A stretch of 64,000 bases of DNA from Bifidobacterium goeldii (GTDB lineage Bacteria > Actinomycetota > Actinomycetes > Actinomycetales > Bifidobacteriaceae). Position 1 is the stretch's first letter. Each line of letters begins with the position of its first letter. Below the pieces are notes generated by a model. It searched no databases, was not told where the DNA came from, and was given only the letters and a program-made list of their open reading frames with translations. The translations under genes were made by a program, and so were the position numbers. Positions 34,342 to 43,112 of this stretch are shown piece after piece. The stretch spans positions 372,001 to 436,000 of the forward strand of contig NZ_QXGL01000001.1 in NCBI RefSeq assembly GCF_003951095.1, in the 5' to 3' direction.

Positions 34342-35238
34342 ATGTACGATCGAAGACTCGACGCGGTAATCGCCGCCGCGGATACCGGCAGTTTCGCGCA
34401 GGCCGCACGACGATTGCATATTTCAACACCGGCGGTCGCCAAACAGATCACCACATTCGAAAAGGAGTACGGTCTGACAATCTTCGAACGCTCCCGCGCC
34501 GGGGTCGCTCCAACTCGAGCCGGAGCGGAGTTTCTCGAAGATGCGCGCGCCCTCGTTCGCGAATCGAACGAGATCATCGACAGGGCCCGCCACCGGATGC
34601 ACCCCGACGCTGCTCCAGTACGCTTGGGCATCTCTATTCTTCGCCCTGCCCGTTTCATTCTCGACCTGTGGCAACGCTCAGGCCAGCCAGGCATTCGACT
34701 GGAACTTGTATCAATGCCGGATAACAACATATCGGTCGAAGACATCATCGCGCACTTGGGCGAGGATATCGACGTGATCGCCACCGCATTCGTGCCGGAC
34801 CACTGGACCGGCATCTGCGGTACACTCCCCCTGTCGTACGAGCCGCTGTGCCTAGCCATACCGCGCGGCAATCCGCTCTCGCGACGGGCAAAGCTCACGA
34901 TCGACGATCTGACCGGCGAGCGCATCCGCATCCTGCCGCGCGGCAACGGCACTGACGACATCGCCCGCGACCTGCTGGAACGCAACCCGGGCGTCACGCT
35001 GGTCGACATCGATCAGTACGACCTCGACCTGTTCAATGACAGCGCCGAATCCGGCGATCTGCTCATTTCCAAGCCGATGTGGGACAGCGTGCATCCGCAG
35101 CTGGTCAATGTGCCCGTCGACTGGCCCGAACCGGTCGGTATGCAGTACGGTCTGCTTTATCCACTCTCCCCCACCGCGCAAGTCGCCGCGTTCGTCGAGC
35201 GTATCAGCGAACTCAATCAGCGGTTCGCGGATTGCTGA
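34342..35238 (+). CDS. LysR-family transcriptional regulator (island insertion host gene)
   Basis: 298 residues. Winged helix at 1-60 (YDRRLDAVIAAADTGSFAQA, HISTPAVAKQITTFEKEYG) followed by the effector domain. The ATG at 34342 has AGAGG upstream. Its final 23 codons (TAQVAAFVERISELNQRFAD) are repeated, slightly diverged, at 46479-46549, on the far side of the restriction/defence island. The gene is therefore complete, but its last exon-sized segment may derive either from the host or from the inserted element. Likely regulates the divergent DHA2 transporter. Confidence 0.88.
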   Translation: MYDRRLDAVIAAADTGSFAQAARRLHISTPAVAKQITTFEKEYGLTIFERSRAGVAPTRAGAEFLEDARALVRESNEIIDRARHRMHPDAAPVRLGISILRPARFILDLWQRSGQPGIRLELVSMPDNNISVEDIIAHLGEDIDVIATAFVPDHWTGICGTLPLSYEPLCLAIPRGNPLSRRAKLTIDDLTGERIRILPRGNGTDDIARDLLERNPGVTLVDIDQYDLDLFNDSAESGDLLISKPMWDSVHPQLVNVPVDWPEPVGMQYGLLYPLSPTAQVAAFVERISELNQRFADC

Positions 35239-35240
35239 CG
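35170..35240 (+). repeat. Left flanking direct repeat of the defence island (LysR 3' end)
   Basis: 71 bases matching 46479-46549 at 66 positions by my alignment. It codes for the LysR C-terminus including the TGA stop plus two bases. The match ends right after the stop, as expected for a site at the 3' end of a gene used for integration. Confidence 0.88.
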
Positions 35241-35329
35241 ACCCCAACACCATTGATCCCATACGATCCAACACCGCACGACCATTTATCATGGGATTGC
35301 ACACACGTTCAACGTTGACAGGAAGCACG

Positions 35330-38300
35330 ATGCACGGTCCAGAAGACAAGTACGTGAAGGTCCCCGCTCTGGTACATGCCACAAGACTCGGCTGGCGATA
35401 TCGTTCCATCAGGAACGACAAACCCGGTACCGATTACGATCCGGACACCAATATCTTCTACGACCTGTTCGGGCAAGCGCTTCGCCGCATCAATCCCGAT
35501 ATGGATATCGATGACGATCAGGTCAGGTTCCTGATCCGCAAGATCGCGGTCACGTTGGACAGCGATGATCTCGGCCGTGCGTTCTTCAGCAATCTGCTGC
35601 ATGGCCTGGACGGATACCGGCTCATCGATTTTGCGACACCGGACAACAACGACTTCACGGTCGTCACCGAACTCACCTATGCGCATGACGACGATAATTT
35701 CCGCCCGGACATCGTATTCCTGATCAACGGCATGCCGTTATGCTTCATGGAAGTCAAGCGTCTGAACAACCGCAACGGCATTCTCGCCGAGCGCGACCGC
35801 ATGTACACGAGATTCAAGCAACCCTTTTTCCGTCGTTTCGCGAACATCACGCAGATCATGGCGTTCAGCAATGATCAGCCGTACGATGACAGTGACCGCG
35901 AACCGATTCAAGGCTCCTTCTACGCGACCAGCTCCTATGACGGCATACGCATGAACCGTTTCCGCGAGGAGGAAGACAGCAGCAGACAGCTGTTGCAGCA
36001 ACTAGCACCACGCGGCATCGACGAGGAGAAGTTCATTCTCAAAGACAACAACCTGATCTCCTTGTTGGATTCTCCGCAATGGGACGAAGCCGTCGACCCG
36101 CAGACTCCAGCAAACAGCATCATCACCTCGTTGTTCTCCCGAGAACGGCTGATGTTTCTGCTGCGATATGGCTTGTGCTACAAGGATTACGTCAATGACA
36201 ACGGCATACGCGTCATCGAGAAGCACATCATGCGCTATCCGCAGTTCTTCGCCTCTCAGGCAGTACGCCGCACACTTGACAGCGGCATCAGGCAAGGCGT
36301 GATCTGGCATACGCAAGGCAGCGGCAAAACCGAGTTGGCATTTCTACTCACACGGTATCTGCGCGATTACTATCAAGATCGGCAACGCGTACTGTACACG
36401 TTCTTCATTGTGGACCGTCTTGATTTGGCAGATCAGGCCGACGACGAGTTCCGTTCACGCGGCGCGACCGTCATACGCGTTGATTCCAGGGACGATTTCG
36501 TCACGCTGTTGCGCAAGCCTTCGTCTTGGAATACCAAACAAGGTGATGGAATCACCATCTCCCCGGTGAAGATCGCCGTGGTGAACATCCAGAAGTTCAG
36601 CGCCGACGCACAGACCATCACCACCGAATATGGGCTGAACGAACAGCGCTTGTTCTTCATCGACGAGGCGCATCGCGAATACAAACCGGGTAAAAGCTTC
36701 CTCGCCGCACTGTTCAACGCGGATCGCGACGCGGTTCGCATCGCCCTGACCGGCACCCCGTTAATCCGTCAAAAGAACGGCGCAGACACCAAGCAGGTAT
36801 TCGGGGAGTACATCCACACCTACTTCTACGACCGGTCCATTGCCGACGGGTACACGCTCCGACTCCTACGCGAGGACATCAAACCACAGTTTCGCGTCAG
36901 AATGCGTTCGATCATGGACACGTTGCAGGAGATCGACAAACTCACCGATCTCGATCAGGTGTGCGAGCATCCGCATTTCGTGGAACCGCTGACGGAATAC
37001 ATAGTGAACGACCTCATACAGTCGCGCATCGCGCTCGGCAGGGATTGCAGCAATATCGGCGCGATGATTGTGGCCCGCACCTCACAGCAGGCCCGCAATA
37101 TCTATGCCGCACTGCAGCAATACGATACGGATATTTCTTCAGCTCTGGTACTCTACGACGAAGGGTCCAAAAAAGAACAGCGCGATATTCAGAAACGGTT
37201 CAAGCTCGGCGAGATCGATATTCTAGTGGTGTTCAACATGTTGCTCACCGGGTTTGACGCGCGACGACTTAAGAAGATGTACCTATGCCGCCCGCTTAAG
37301 GCACACAATCTCTTGCAGGCGCTCACCCGTGTGAACCGGCCATACAAGTCGATGGACCACGGTTTCGTGGTCGATTTCGTGGATATCTCCAAGCAGTTCG
37401 ACAAGACAAATCAGGATTATCTGGCCGAGCTAAACGGCGAGTTCGGTCAGGATGCTGCACGGTACGCCAGCCTGTTCGATGATCCGAAGGCGATCAAGGC
37501 CGATCTGTCTGACATCAAGGATATTTTGTGGCGGTACAGCACTGACAACGAATACGCGTTCGCCAAAGAGATCAGCGCGATCCAGGACGAAGACGAGCTG
37601 TATCGGATTCGCAGGGCGCTCGAACGGTATAAGGAGCTGCGCAATCTGGCCACTCTGTACGGCTTCAACGAGCTGGATGAGCATTTCGACATCGCCCTGT
37701 TCGGCAAGCTGCTCAACGAGGTCAATCTGCGTATCGAACGCATCAACGAGCAGAAGGCACTGAAGCTCGGCCAGCTGTCAACCGGTTCACTCAACATCCT
37801 GCTGGACCATATGGAGTTCAGCTTCGAGAAGGAAGGCACCGAGGAGCTGACCGTGGCAGACAAGCTGAAGAAGACGATTCATACCACCTGCGGCTCGTTC
37901 CAAGGCAACGACGATCCCAAGGACCCCGCGTACGTCAATCTGCTGGACAAGCTCCGGGAAAAGCTCGTCAAAGCCAACATGCAGGAGCTCACCACCGACG
38001 AGATGACCGATCTGATCGGCCAGTTCGAGGAGCTGAAACGCGAAGCAGACGAGCTGAACCGGAAGAACGACCTGCTCACCGGCAAATACGGCGGCGACGC
38101 AAAGTTCATGCGCATCCACAAGGAGATGATGGGAGACGATCAACCGATGGCGACCAGCGATGCCGCGCTGTTCCGCATCCTGTCACCCCTGCGGCGTTCG
38201 ATCGATGCCACAGTCGAGCGAAATGCTGCGGCACTCGACCAGCCGGCGATCTTCAAGCACAGCATCGGTCCGACGATCATCAAAGCGTTCAAGGACAACG

Positions 38301-38389
38301 ACGTCACGTTCTCGCCGTCGCAAGTCAAGACGACCGCGGACAGGATCTACAATGAGTATTCCGACGAAAGGAAGACACGCCTCGCATGA
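35330..38389 (+). CDS. hsdR: Type I restriction endonuclease subunit R
   Basis: 1019-residue translocase/nuclease of a type I restriction system. The PD-(D/E)xK nuclease is near the N-terminus (D127, E141-V-K143 in PLCFMEVKRLN), the SF2 motor has Walker A TQGSGKT (about 328-334), DEAH (445-448), and later LLTGFDARRLKKMYLCRPLK and RVNRPYKS as motifs V/VI. The C-terminal 300 residues are helical for contact with the methylase. The ATG at 35330 has AGGAAG upstream; the open frame reaches back into the LysR gene but that part is spurious. The stop overlaps hsdM (ATGA). Confidence 0.95.
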   Translation: MHGPEDKYVKVPALVHATRLGWRYRSIRNDKPGTDYDPDTNIFYDLFGQALRRINPDMDIDDDQVRFLIRKIAVTLDSDDLGRAFFSNLLHGLDGYRLIDFATPDNNDFTVVTELTYAHDDDNFRPDIVFLINGMPLCFMEVKRLNNRNGILAERDRMYTRFKQPFFRRFANITQIMAFSNDQPYDDSDREPIQGSFYATSSYDGIRMNRFREEEDSSRQLLQQLAPRGIDEEKFILKDNNLISLLDSPQWDEAVDPQTPANSIITSLFSRERLMFLLRYGLCYKDYVNDNGIRVIEKHIMRYPQFFASQAVRRTLDSGIRQGVIWHTQGSGKTELAFLLTRYLRDYYQDRQRVLYTFFIVDRLDLADQADDEFRSRGATVIRVDSRDDFVTLLRKPSSWNTKQGDGITISPVKIAVVNIQKFSADAQTITTEYGLNEQRLFFIDEAHREYKPGKSFLAALFNADRDAVRIALTGTPLIRQKNGADTKQVFGEYIHTYFYDRSIADGYTLRLLREDIKPQFRVRMRSIMDTLQEIDKLTDLDQVCEHPHFVEPLTEYIVNDLIQSRIALGRDCSNIGAMIVARTSQQARNIYAALQQYDTDISSALVLYDEGSKKEQRDIQKRFKLGEIDILVVFNMLLTGFDARRLKKMYLCRPLKAHNLLQALTRVNRPYKSMDHGFVVDFVDISKQFDKTNQDYLAELNGEFGQDAARYASLFDDPKAIKADLSDIKDILWRYSTDNEYAFAKEISAIQDEDELYRIRRALERYKELRNLATLYGFNELDEHFDIALFGKLLNEVNLRIERINEQKALKLGQLSTGSLNILLDHMEFSFEKEGTEELTVADKLKKTIHTTCGSFQGNDDPKDPAYVNLLDKLREKLVKANMQELTTDEMTDLIGQFEELKREADELNRKNDLLTGKYGGDAKFMRIHKEMMGDDQPMATSDAALFRILSPLRRSIDATVERNAAALDQPAIFKHSIGPTIIKAFKDNDVTFSPSQVKTTADRIYNEYSDERKTRLA

Positions 38390-40008
38390 ACACCGAGACC
38401 CTCAACGACACACTCGCCATGATCGACCGTCTGAAGACGGTGTGTGCGAATTACGGTTTAGCGAACGACAGCAGCGAGTACAAGATCATCACCGAATCGT
38501 TCCTGTACAAGTATCTCAACGATCGCATGCTCTACGAACTGGGCAAACTCGACCAGTTCAAGGATTGCGAAAGTGTCTCCGCCATCGAGGAACGGTATCG
38601 CGGCCTTGACGAGGATGCGCGCGCCATGCTGCCGTATGAACTTGGCACCGTGGCAATCATCCGCCCGGAGTGGATGGTGTCCTCGCTGTACAACCTGCAG
38701 GACGACGATTTCGCGAAGACGTTCGACACGGCGCTGCTCGGTATCGCTCAAGACAACATCGACGTGTATTCGGTGAAGGCCGGCACGGAGTCGATCACCT
38801 TGTTCCAAGGCGTAAGTCGCTTTATTATCGAGGCGAACAAGCGCAATGACTTCTGCAGGTCGCTGGTCGGCTCGTTGGTTGACTTCAGCTTCTTCGACGC
38901 ATTCTCGCAGGGCTATGACTTCTTCTCGCAGGTGTTCGAGTATCTCATCAAGGATTACAACAAGGATTCCGGCAGTTACGGCGAATACTTCACGCCGCAT
39001 GCGATCGCGAACATCATGGCCCGGATTCTCGCTCCCGCAGGAGATATGAACGTGACCGTGTACGATCCTGCTGCCGGTTCGGGCACGCTGGCGCTGGCGT
39101 TGGCACATCAGATCGGCGAGGGCAACTGCACCACGTACACGCAGGACCGTTCGCAGAAGGCCAACGAGTTCATGCGCCTAAACCTGATCCTGAACGGTCA
39201 GGTCGGCTCATTGGCGAACGTGGTGCACGACGACACGCTGGTCTCGCCGCGGCATTTGGAGCCGGACGGCAAGTCGATCAAGACGTTCGACTATGTGGTG
39301 AGCAATCCGCCGTTCAAGGCCGATTTCTCGCAAAGCCGCGACCAGCTGGCGTCCGACAAGTACGGCAGCCGTTTCTGGGCAGGCGTGCCGAAGGTACCGG
39401 CGAAGCAGCCGGAGAAGATGGCCATCTACCTGATGTTCCTCCAGCACATCATCGATTCGATGAAGCCGGACGGCAAGGCGGCGATCGTGGTACCGACCGG
39501 GTTCCTGACCGCGAAAAGCAAAATCGAGCTGGAGATTCGCCAGAACATGGTGAATTCCGGCATGCTGCGCGGCGTGGTGTCGATGCCGAGCAACATCTTC
39601 GCGAACACCGGCACGAACGTGTCGATCATCTTCCTCGACCGGTCGAAGCAGTACGACCATGCGCTGCTCATGGACGCCTCGAAGCTCGGCACCAAAGAGA
39701 AGGTCGGCAAGAACCAGCGGACCATTCTGTCCGATGAAGAGATCGAACGCATCATCAAAACGTTCAATGGCAGCCAAGAGCAGGATGATTTTTCGGTGAT
39801 CGCCTCGTATGACGCGATCAGGGAGAAGCGGTACTCGTTCAGCGCCGGACAGTATTTCGAAGTGAAGATCGACTATGAGGACATCACGCCAGAACAGTTC
39901 CACGCGGAGATGGACGAGCGGATGGGCAAGCTGCGCGAGCTGTGGACCGAAGGCGAGCGCCTGCAGCGCGAGATCGAGGAGCAGATGAAGGCGGTGCATC
40001 TTGCGTAA
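38386..40008 (+). CDS. hsdM: Type I restriction-modification DNA methyltransferase subunit M
   Basis: 540-residue N6-adenine methyltransferase. The N-terminal helical HsdM domain occupies about 1-165, then GEYFTPHAIANIMARIL, SAM motif I DPAAGSGTL (about 227-235), and catalytic motif IV NPPF (about 307-310). TNVSIIFLDRS and a C-terminal coiled coil for HsdS contact follow. Complete length for the family. It overlaps hsdR by four bases and hsdS by eight, giving tight translational coupling. With HsdS it protects the host's own sites by methylation. Confidence 0.95.
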   Translation: MNTETLNDTLAMIDRLKTVCANYGLANDSSEYKIITESFLYKYLNDRMLYELGKLDQFKDCESVSAIEERYRGLDEDARAMLPYELGTVAIIRPEWMVSSLYNLQDDDFAKTFDTALLGIAQDNIDVYSVKAGTESITLFQGVSRFIIEANKRNDFCRSLVGSLVDFSFFDAFSQGYDFFSQVFEYLIKDYNKDSGSYGEYFTPHAIANIMARILAPAGDMNVTVYDPAAGSGTLALALAHQIGEGNCTTYTQDRSQKANEFMRLNLILNGQVGSLANVVHDDTLVSPRHLEPDGKSIKTFDYVVSNPPFKADFSQSRDQLASDKYGSRFWAGVPKVPAKQPEKMAIYLMFLQHIIDSMKPDGKAAIVVPTGFLTAKSKIELEIRQNMVNSGMLRGVVSMPSNIFANTGTNVSIIFLDRSKQYDHALLMDASKLGTKEKVGKNQRTILSDEEIERIIKTFNGSQEQDDFSVIASYDAIREKRYSFSAGQYFEVKIDYEDITPEQFHAEMDERMGKLRELWTEGERLQREIEEQMKAVHLA

Positions 40009-41224
40009 GGTGAAGCTAGAAGAGCTATGCACTGCAATCATTGATTGTCCACACTCTACTCCTAAGTGGCAAGAATCTGGTATCCCCGTTGTTCGCAATT
40101 TCAACCTGAATAACAGTTATATCAGTTTCAGCGATGGCAATGTTTCATATGTAGATGAGGATACATACCAACAACGTATTCAGCGTGCAATTCCCGAACC
40201 CGGTGATGTTGTCATTTCGCGCGAAGCCCCTATGGGAGTAGTCGGAATAATTCCTGAAGGCATGAAATGTTGCATGGGCCAACGTCTAGTTTTGCTCAAA
40301 GTGGACCGCTCTCAATGCGCACCTACCTATTTGTTGTATGCATTGACTTCAGAGTATGTGCAAACGCAAATTCGACGCATTGATACACGAGGTTCCATAG
40401 TCAGTAATATCGATCTAGACACATTACGCGAACTTGAAATTCCAATTGTAGAGAATTCGGAAGAAGCAGCCAATCTGCTCGATGTAATCTCTCGCAAGAT
40501 CGAGATGAATACGAAGATCATTGCAGAGCTGGAGTCGGTGGCACGTTCGGTGTATGACTACTGGTTCACCCAGTTCGATTTCCCCGACGAGCACGGCAAC
40601 CCCTACCGCTCCTCCGGCGGCGCAATGACCTACAGCAAAGCCCTCCACCGTGACATTCCTGCGGGGTGGAGCGTCGGATCTCTCGCCATGATGGCCAACA
40701 TCATCATGGGCCAATCTCCTTCAGGAGATTCATATAATGAAACAGGTGACGGAATGCCTTTCTTCCAAGGCAAAGCCGACTTCGGTATCCATTACCCAAC
40801 TCGTCGAGTCTACACAACTCAGCCTCAACGCATTGCAGAAGAAGATTCCATTCTCATGAGCGTTCGCGCACCTGTGGGTGCCATGAACTTCGCAGCGGAA
40901 CAATGCTGCATTGGACGAGGTCTTGCCTCAATTCAAAGCATATCCAGAAGCAACCGGCTATTCGTTTATTTTTCCCTCGAGCATTGTTCCTCTCTCTTTA
41001 ATGCGTTAAGCAATAACGGAACAACATTTGGCGCCATCGACGGACGGACCCTGCATGATCTGCAAATAATAATTCCCCCGAAGGAAATTCAAGAGCAGTT
41101 CAGTCGAATGTCGGAATTTTGGTATTCAGGTATAAAAACGGCCAGTAAAGAATCCGCCCGCCTCGCCGCACTGCGCGACCGGCTCCTCCCCCTTCTCATG
41201 AACGGCCAGGCTGTCATCGAATAA
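40001..41224 (+). CDS. hsdS: Type I restriction-modification specificity subunit S
   Basis: 407-residue DNA-recognition subunit with two target-recognition domains (about 1-150 and 210-360), each followed by a helical spacer (ANLLDVISRKIEMNTKIIAELE; AALRDRLLPLLMNG). Start TTG at 40001 inside hsdM; a GTG four codons later is possible. The recognition domains are visibly more A/T-rich and use rarer codons than the spacer and hsdM, as expected when these domains are exchanged between systems. No second hsdS, inverted repeat or recombinase is nearby, so no phase-variable shuffling is seen. Confidence 0.92.
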   Translation: MRKVKLEELCTAIIDCPHSTPKWQESGIPVVRNFNLNNSYISFSDGNVSYVDEDTYQQRIQRAIPEPGDVVISREAPMGVVGIIPEGMKCCMGQRLVLLKVDRSQCAPTYLLYALTSEYVQTQIRRIDTRGSIVSNIDLDTLRELEIPIVENSEEAANLLDVISRKIEMNTKIIAELESVARSVYDYWFTQFDFPDEHGNPYRSSGGAMTYSKALHRDIPAGWSVGSLAMMANIIMGQSPSGDSYNETGDGMPFFQGKADFGIHYPTRRVYTTQPQRIAEEDSILMSVRAPVGAMNFAAEQCCIGRGLASIQSISRSNRLFVYFSLEHCSSLFNALSNNGTTFGAIDGRTLHDLQIIIPPKEIQEQFSRMSEFWYSGIKTASKESARLAALRDRLLPLLMNGQAVIE

Positions 41225-41463
41225 ACAATCAGGGCATGCGGAAACAGATTCATTTGTATTGCCGCGCTCAATGACGGTGATTTGTCGGTATGTCACAGCC
41301 AATACGACACGCCGACGAATCGCTGTCATTCCAACATTCTTCAACAATTTACGAGACTATCGGCGTTCTTTCTTTTACATTTCTTCTTCCATAAATGGCA
41401 GTATTCGTCCCAGCAGAGTATGCTGGAAATCGACTCCACCGGAGGAGAAATCTACCAGCGGGG

Positions 41464-41511
41464 AAAAATTAAAAAAACGGTGCGCGAGGATGGTCCAGAT
41501 CCTCGCGCACC
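41464..41511 (-). terminator. Minus-strand intrinsic terminator inside the leader
   Basis: The perfect stem GGTGCGCGAGGAT (41479-41491 with 41499-41511) is followed on the minus strand by GTTTTTTTAATTTTT. As a terminator it points against all genes of the island. With CCATGATG/CATCATGG just upstream on that strand, it could end a small antisense RNA of roughly 100-150 bases covering the leader peptide and the operon's ribosome binding site. No clear promoter was identified. Confidence 0.6.
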
Positions 41512-41524
41512 TGCTGGAGGAGCC

Positions 41525-41578
41525 ATGATGATGCTCGACCACAAGACACCATCATGGCACTTTCAGCGAGGAAAGTAA
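41525..41578 (+). CDS. Possible 17-codon leader peptide
   Basis: Begins with three ATG codons right after GGAGGAGCC (MMMLDHKTPSWHFQRGK, stop TAA). Spacing to the second or third ATG is good. It lies 46 bases before the DUF4417 start, in a strongly folded leader, so translation of it could control the operon. It may also be chance. Confidence 0.35.
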   Translation: MMMLDHKTPSWHFQRGK

Positions 41579-41624
41579 ACATTCGGCGCCCAACGCCGAA
41601 CCAACCACGAAAGGTGGTGACTCA

Positions 41625-42287
41625 ATGCCAAACCGAAGCAACATCGCGGACGACGGTTTCGCACCGTGGCTGCTCGAAGGCGCGACTCTGGATCACGGCT
41701 ATCCGTGCATCGATCCACTCCCGAGCACAGTGCCCATGCCCCACAACCTCGTGCCATTCAGCAAGCGGAACACGGTCACGAACAGGCGCGCATTCATCCA
41801 CTTCTACGAAGACGACACACGTTTCCGTGCATTGGCTGCGAATCCCGACCGTTATCTTCCCAAACTGCAAGAGTTCGAAGGCGTCATCGCGCCTGACTTC
41901 TCACTGTACTGGGGAGCACCTGAACCGGTGCTCCAGGGCAATGTGTATCGCAGCCGTGTGATCGGGCACTATCTGCAACGTTCCGGATTGCCGGTCGTTC
42001 CCAACATTCGTTGGGGAGACGAGAGAACCTTCGATTTTTGCTTCCGTGGCGTGGCCCAACATTGCATGGTGGCCGTCAGCACCATAGGGTGCATCGCCTC
42101 ACGCAAGGAGAAGCAGCTGTTCGCCCGCGGCCTTGAGGCCATGATGTCCACGCTGGAACCCTCACGGGTGATTGTCAATGGGCCAATGCCGGCCGAAGTA
42201 TTCGGCCGATACTGGGATGATGCGGAATTTCGTACGTATCCCGCCTGGACTCGACGCATGAAGGAGTGTAGCTATGGGCACCGGTGA
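41625..42287 (+). CDS. DUF4417 domain-containing protein
   Basis: 220 residues. The pattern RRAFIHFYEDDTRFRALAANP, GVIAPDFSLYWGAPEPVLQGN, RSRVIGHYLQRSGLPVVPNIRW, FDFCFRGVA and VAVSTIGC is that of DUF4417, a family that I know mainly from phages and mobile elements; its role is not established. The conserved Trp, Asp and Ser/Thr residues suggest an enzyme. Ribosome binding site AAAGGTGGTGA sits in a small hairpin. It overlaps the next gene by 14 bases, so the two are co-translated. Confidence 0.8.
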   Translation: MPNRSNIADDGFAPWLLEGATLDHGYPCIDPLPSTVPMPHNLVPFSKRNTVTNRRAFIHFYEDDTRFRALAANPDRYLPKLQEFEGVIAPDFSLYWGAPEPVLQGNVYRSRVIGHYLQRSGLPVVPNIRWGDERTFDFCFRGVAQHCMVAVSTIGCIASRKEKQLFARGLEAMMSTLEPSRVIVNGPMPAEVFGRYWDDAEFRTYPAWTRRMKECSYGHR

Positions 42288-42753
42288 ACTGGGCGTATAT
42301 TACACCTCCAACGGCAGCAATCGGGTGCACCATCCCGCACTGATTCACAGCATCGAAGGCGAATTCACCCGCAATCCGCGCACCGGCCGCATTCAGAAAA
42401 TGAAAAGCGGAGGACACGGACAGGCGAATCTTGAACTCCTAGATAAGCTTGGCATCAAATACTATATCGACAAAACGTTCCCGAATGGCGTTCGCCAAGG
42501 ACGAGTGGAAGGCCACACCGTCCGTAAGAAACGGGAGCAATCCGGGCAGATGTGGTTCCCTTGGCATTGGACCGCGGCGGACATCGTCAAAGCCGGAGAA
42601 CATGTTAGCGGATTGAAGTCCAACAGGAACAAACCGGAGGGCATTATCTGGTGGGGAACCTACAAAGGCGTCCGAGTGGGCATCATCAAACGCAACGGAC
42701 AGATCCAGACCATATTCCCGTCAGAAGACCAACCCAAGCCAAAAGGACGATAA
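42274..42753 (+). CDS. EndoU-like ribonuclease domain protein (candidate toxin)
   Basis: 159-residue small basic protein that I read as an EndoU (XendoU/CdiA-CT type) domain. KSGGHGQAN carries His48, VEGHTVRKK carries His81, then MWFPWHWTAADIV, KGVRVGIIKRNG with a Lys, and the terminal TIFP where the family has (T/S)-x-(Y/F)-P. EndoU enzymes cleave RNA using two His and a Lys, and occur as C-terminal toxin domains of polymorphic toxins. Here there is no delivery domain or signal peptide: the domain is the whole protein. AAGGAG is 7 bases before ATG. The stop overlaps the next gene (TAATG), whose small acidic product may be the inhibitor. A different small toxin fold remains possible. Confidence 0.68.
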   Translation: MGTGELGVYYTSNGSNRVHHPALIHSIEGEFTRNPRTGRIQKMKSGGHGQANLELLDKLGIKYYIDKTFPNGVRQGRVEGHTVRKKREQSGQMWFPWHWTAADIVKAGEHVSGLKSNRNKPEGIIWWGTYKGVRVGIIKRNGQIQTIFPSEDQPKPKGR

Positions 42754-43106
42754 TGATGAACATTCAACAAGCCATTCAACAGCGTCGCGACACCCTTGAC
42801 GAGGACAATGTCATGCTTGATAAGGCATGGCACGATATGGTAGAAGCCTGCGTCAAAGACATTCCCGGAACCGTCGCATTTATTAACGATGAATGCTCAG
42901 CTGACGACATGAACTTTCTGAGTGAAGTGTTTGACGAACTTATCTATCAGACTCAAAGCCCGGAGCTGGTATCCGCTATCGTGCATGCATCCCTTCGATA
43001 TCCCGATTCCGACAAAAAATACTTCCTAAAGGTTCTGAACGAATCGGTCTCCGAATGCGGTAACTACCCCGTCCGGTCCGCGTATCGCGAAGCAAAAGGA
43101 GACTGA
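42753..43106 (+). CDS. Small acidic protein, candidate immunity/antitoxin
   Basis: 117 residues, all-helical by appearance and acidic (DTLDEDNVMLD, NDECSADDMNFLSEVFDEL). I do not recognise the family. Its ATG overlaps the EndoU-like stop codon (TAATG) and is preceded by AAAGGA. Size, charge opposite to the basic EndoU-like protein and strict coupling make it the natural candidate immunity protein; this is inference from context. Confidence 0.65.
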   Translation: MMNIQQAIQQRRDTLDEDNVMLDKAWHDMVEACVKDIPGTVAFINDECSADDMNFLSEVFDELIYQTQSPELVSAIVHASLRYPDSDKKYFLKVLNESVSECGNYPVRSAYREAKGD

Positions 43107-43112
43107 TCCTCA

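Larger units (their letters stand above)
41225..41624. other. Structured leader region before the EndoU-IetAS operon
   Basis: 400 bases with no long gene. It holds CCAGCA-GAGTA-TGCTGG (41410-41426), a 13-bp perfect hairpin at 41479-41511 next to an A tract, a 17-codon leader frame at 41525, TTCGGCG-CCCAA-CGCCGAA (41583-41601 approximately), and ACCAC/GTGGT enclosing the ribosome binding site of the DUF4417 gene. The first 180 bases show nothing recognisable. Confidence 0.7.

Noticed and set aside
35036..35329. Upstream extension of hsdR into the LysR gene
   Set aside because: Reads the LysR gene in another frame; the ATG at 35330 has a ribosome binding site and starts the family-like sequence.
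41259..41528. Small gene of 89 codons in the leader after hsdS
   Set aside because: No ribosome binding site, A/T-rich irregular codons, and it runs through the terminator-like hairpin.
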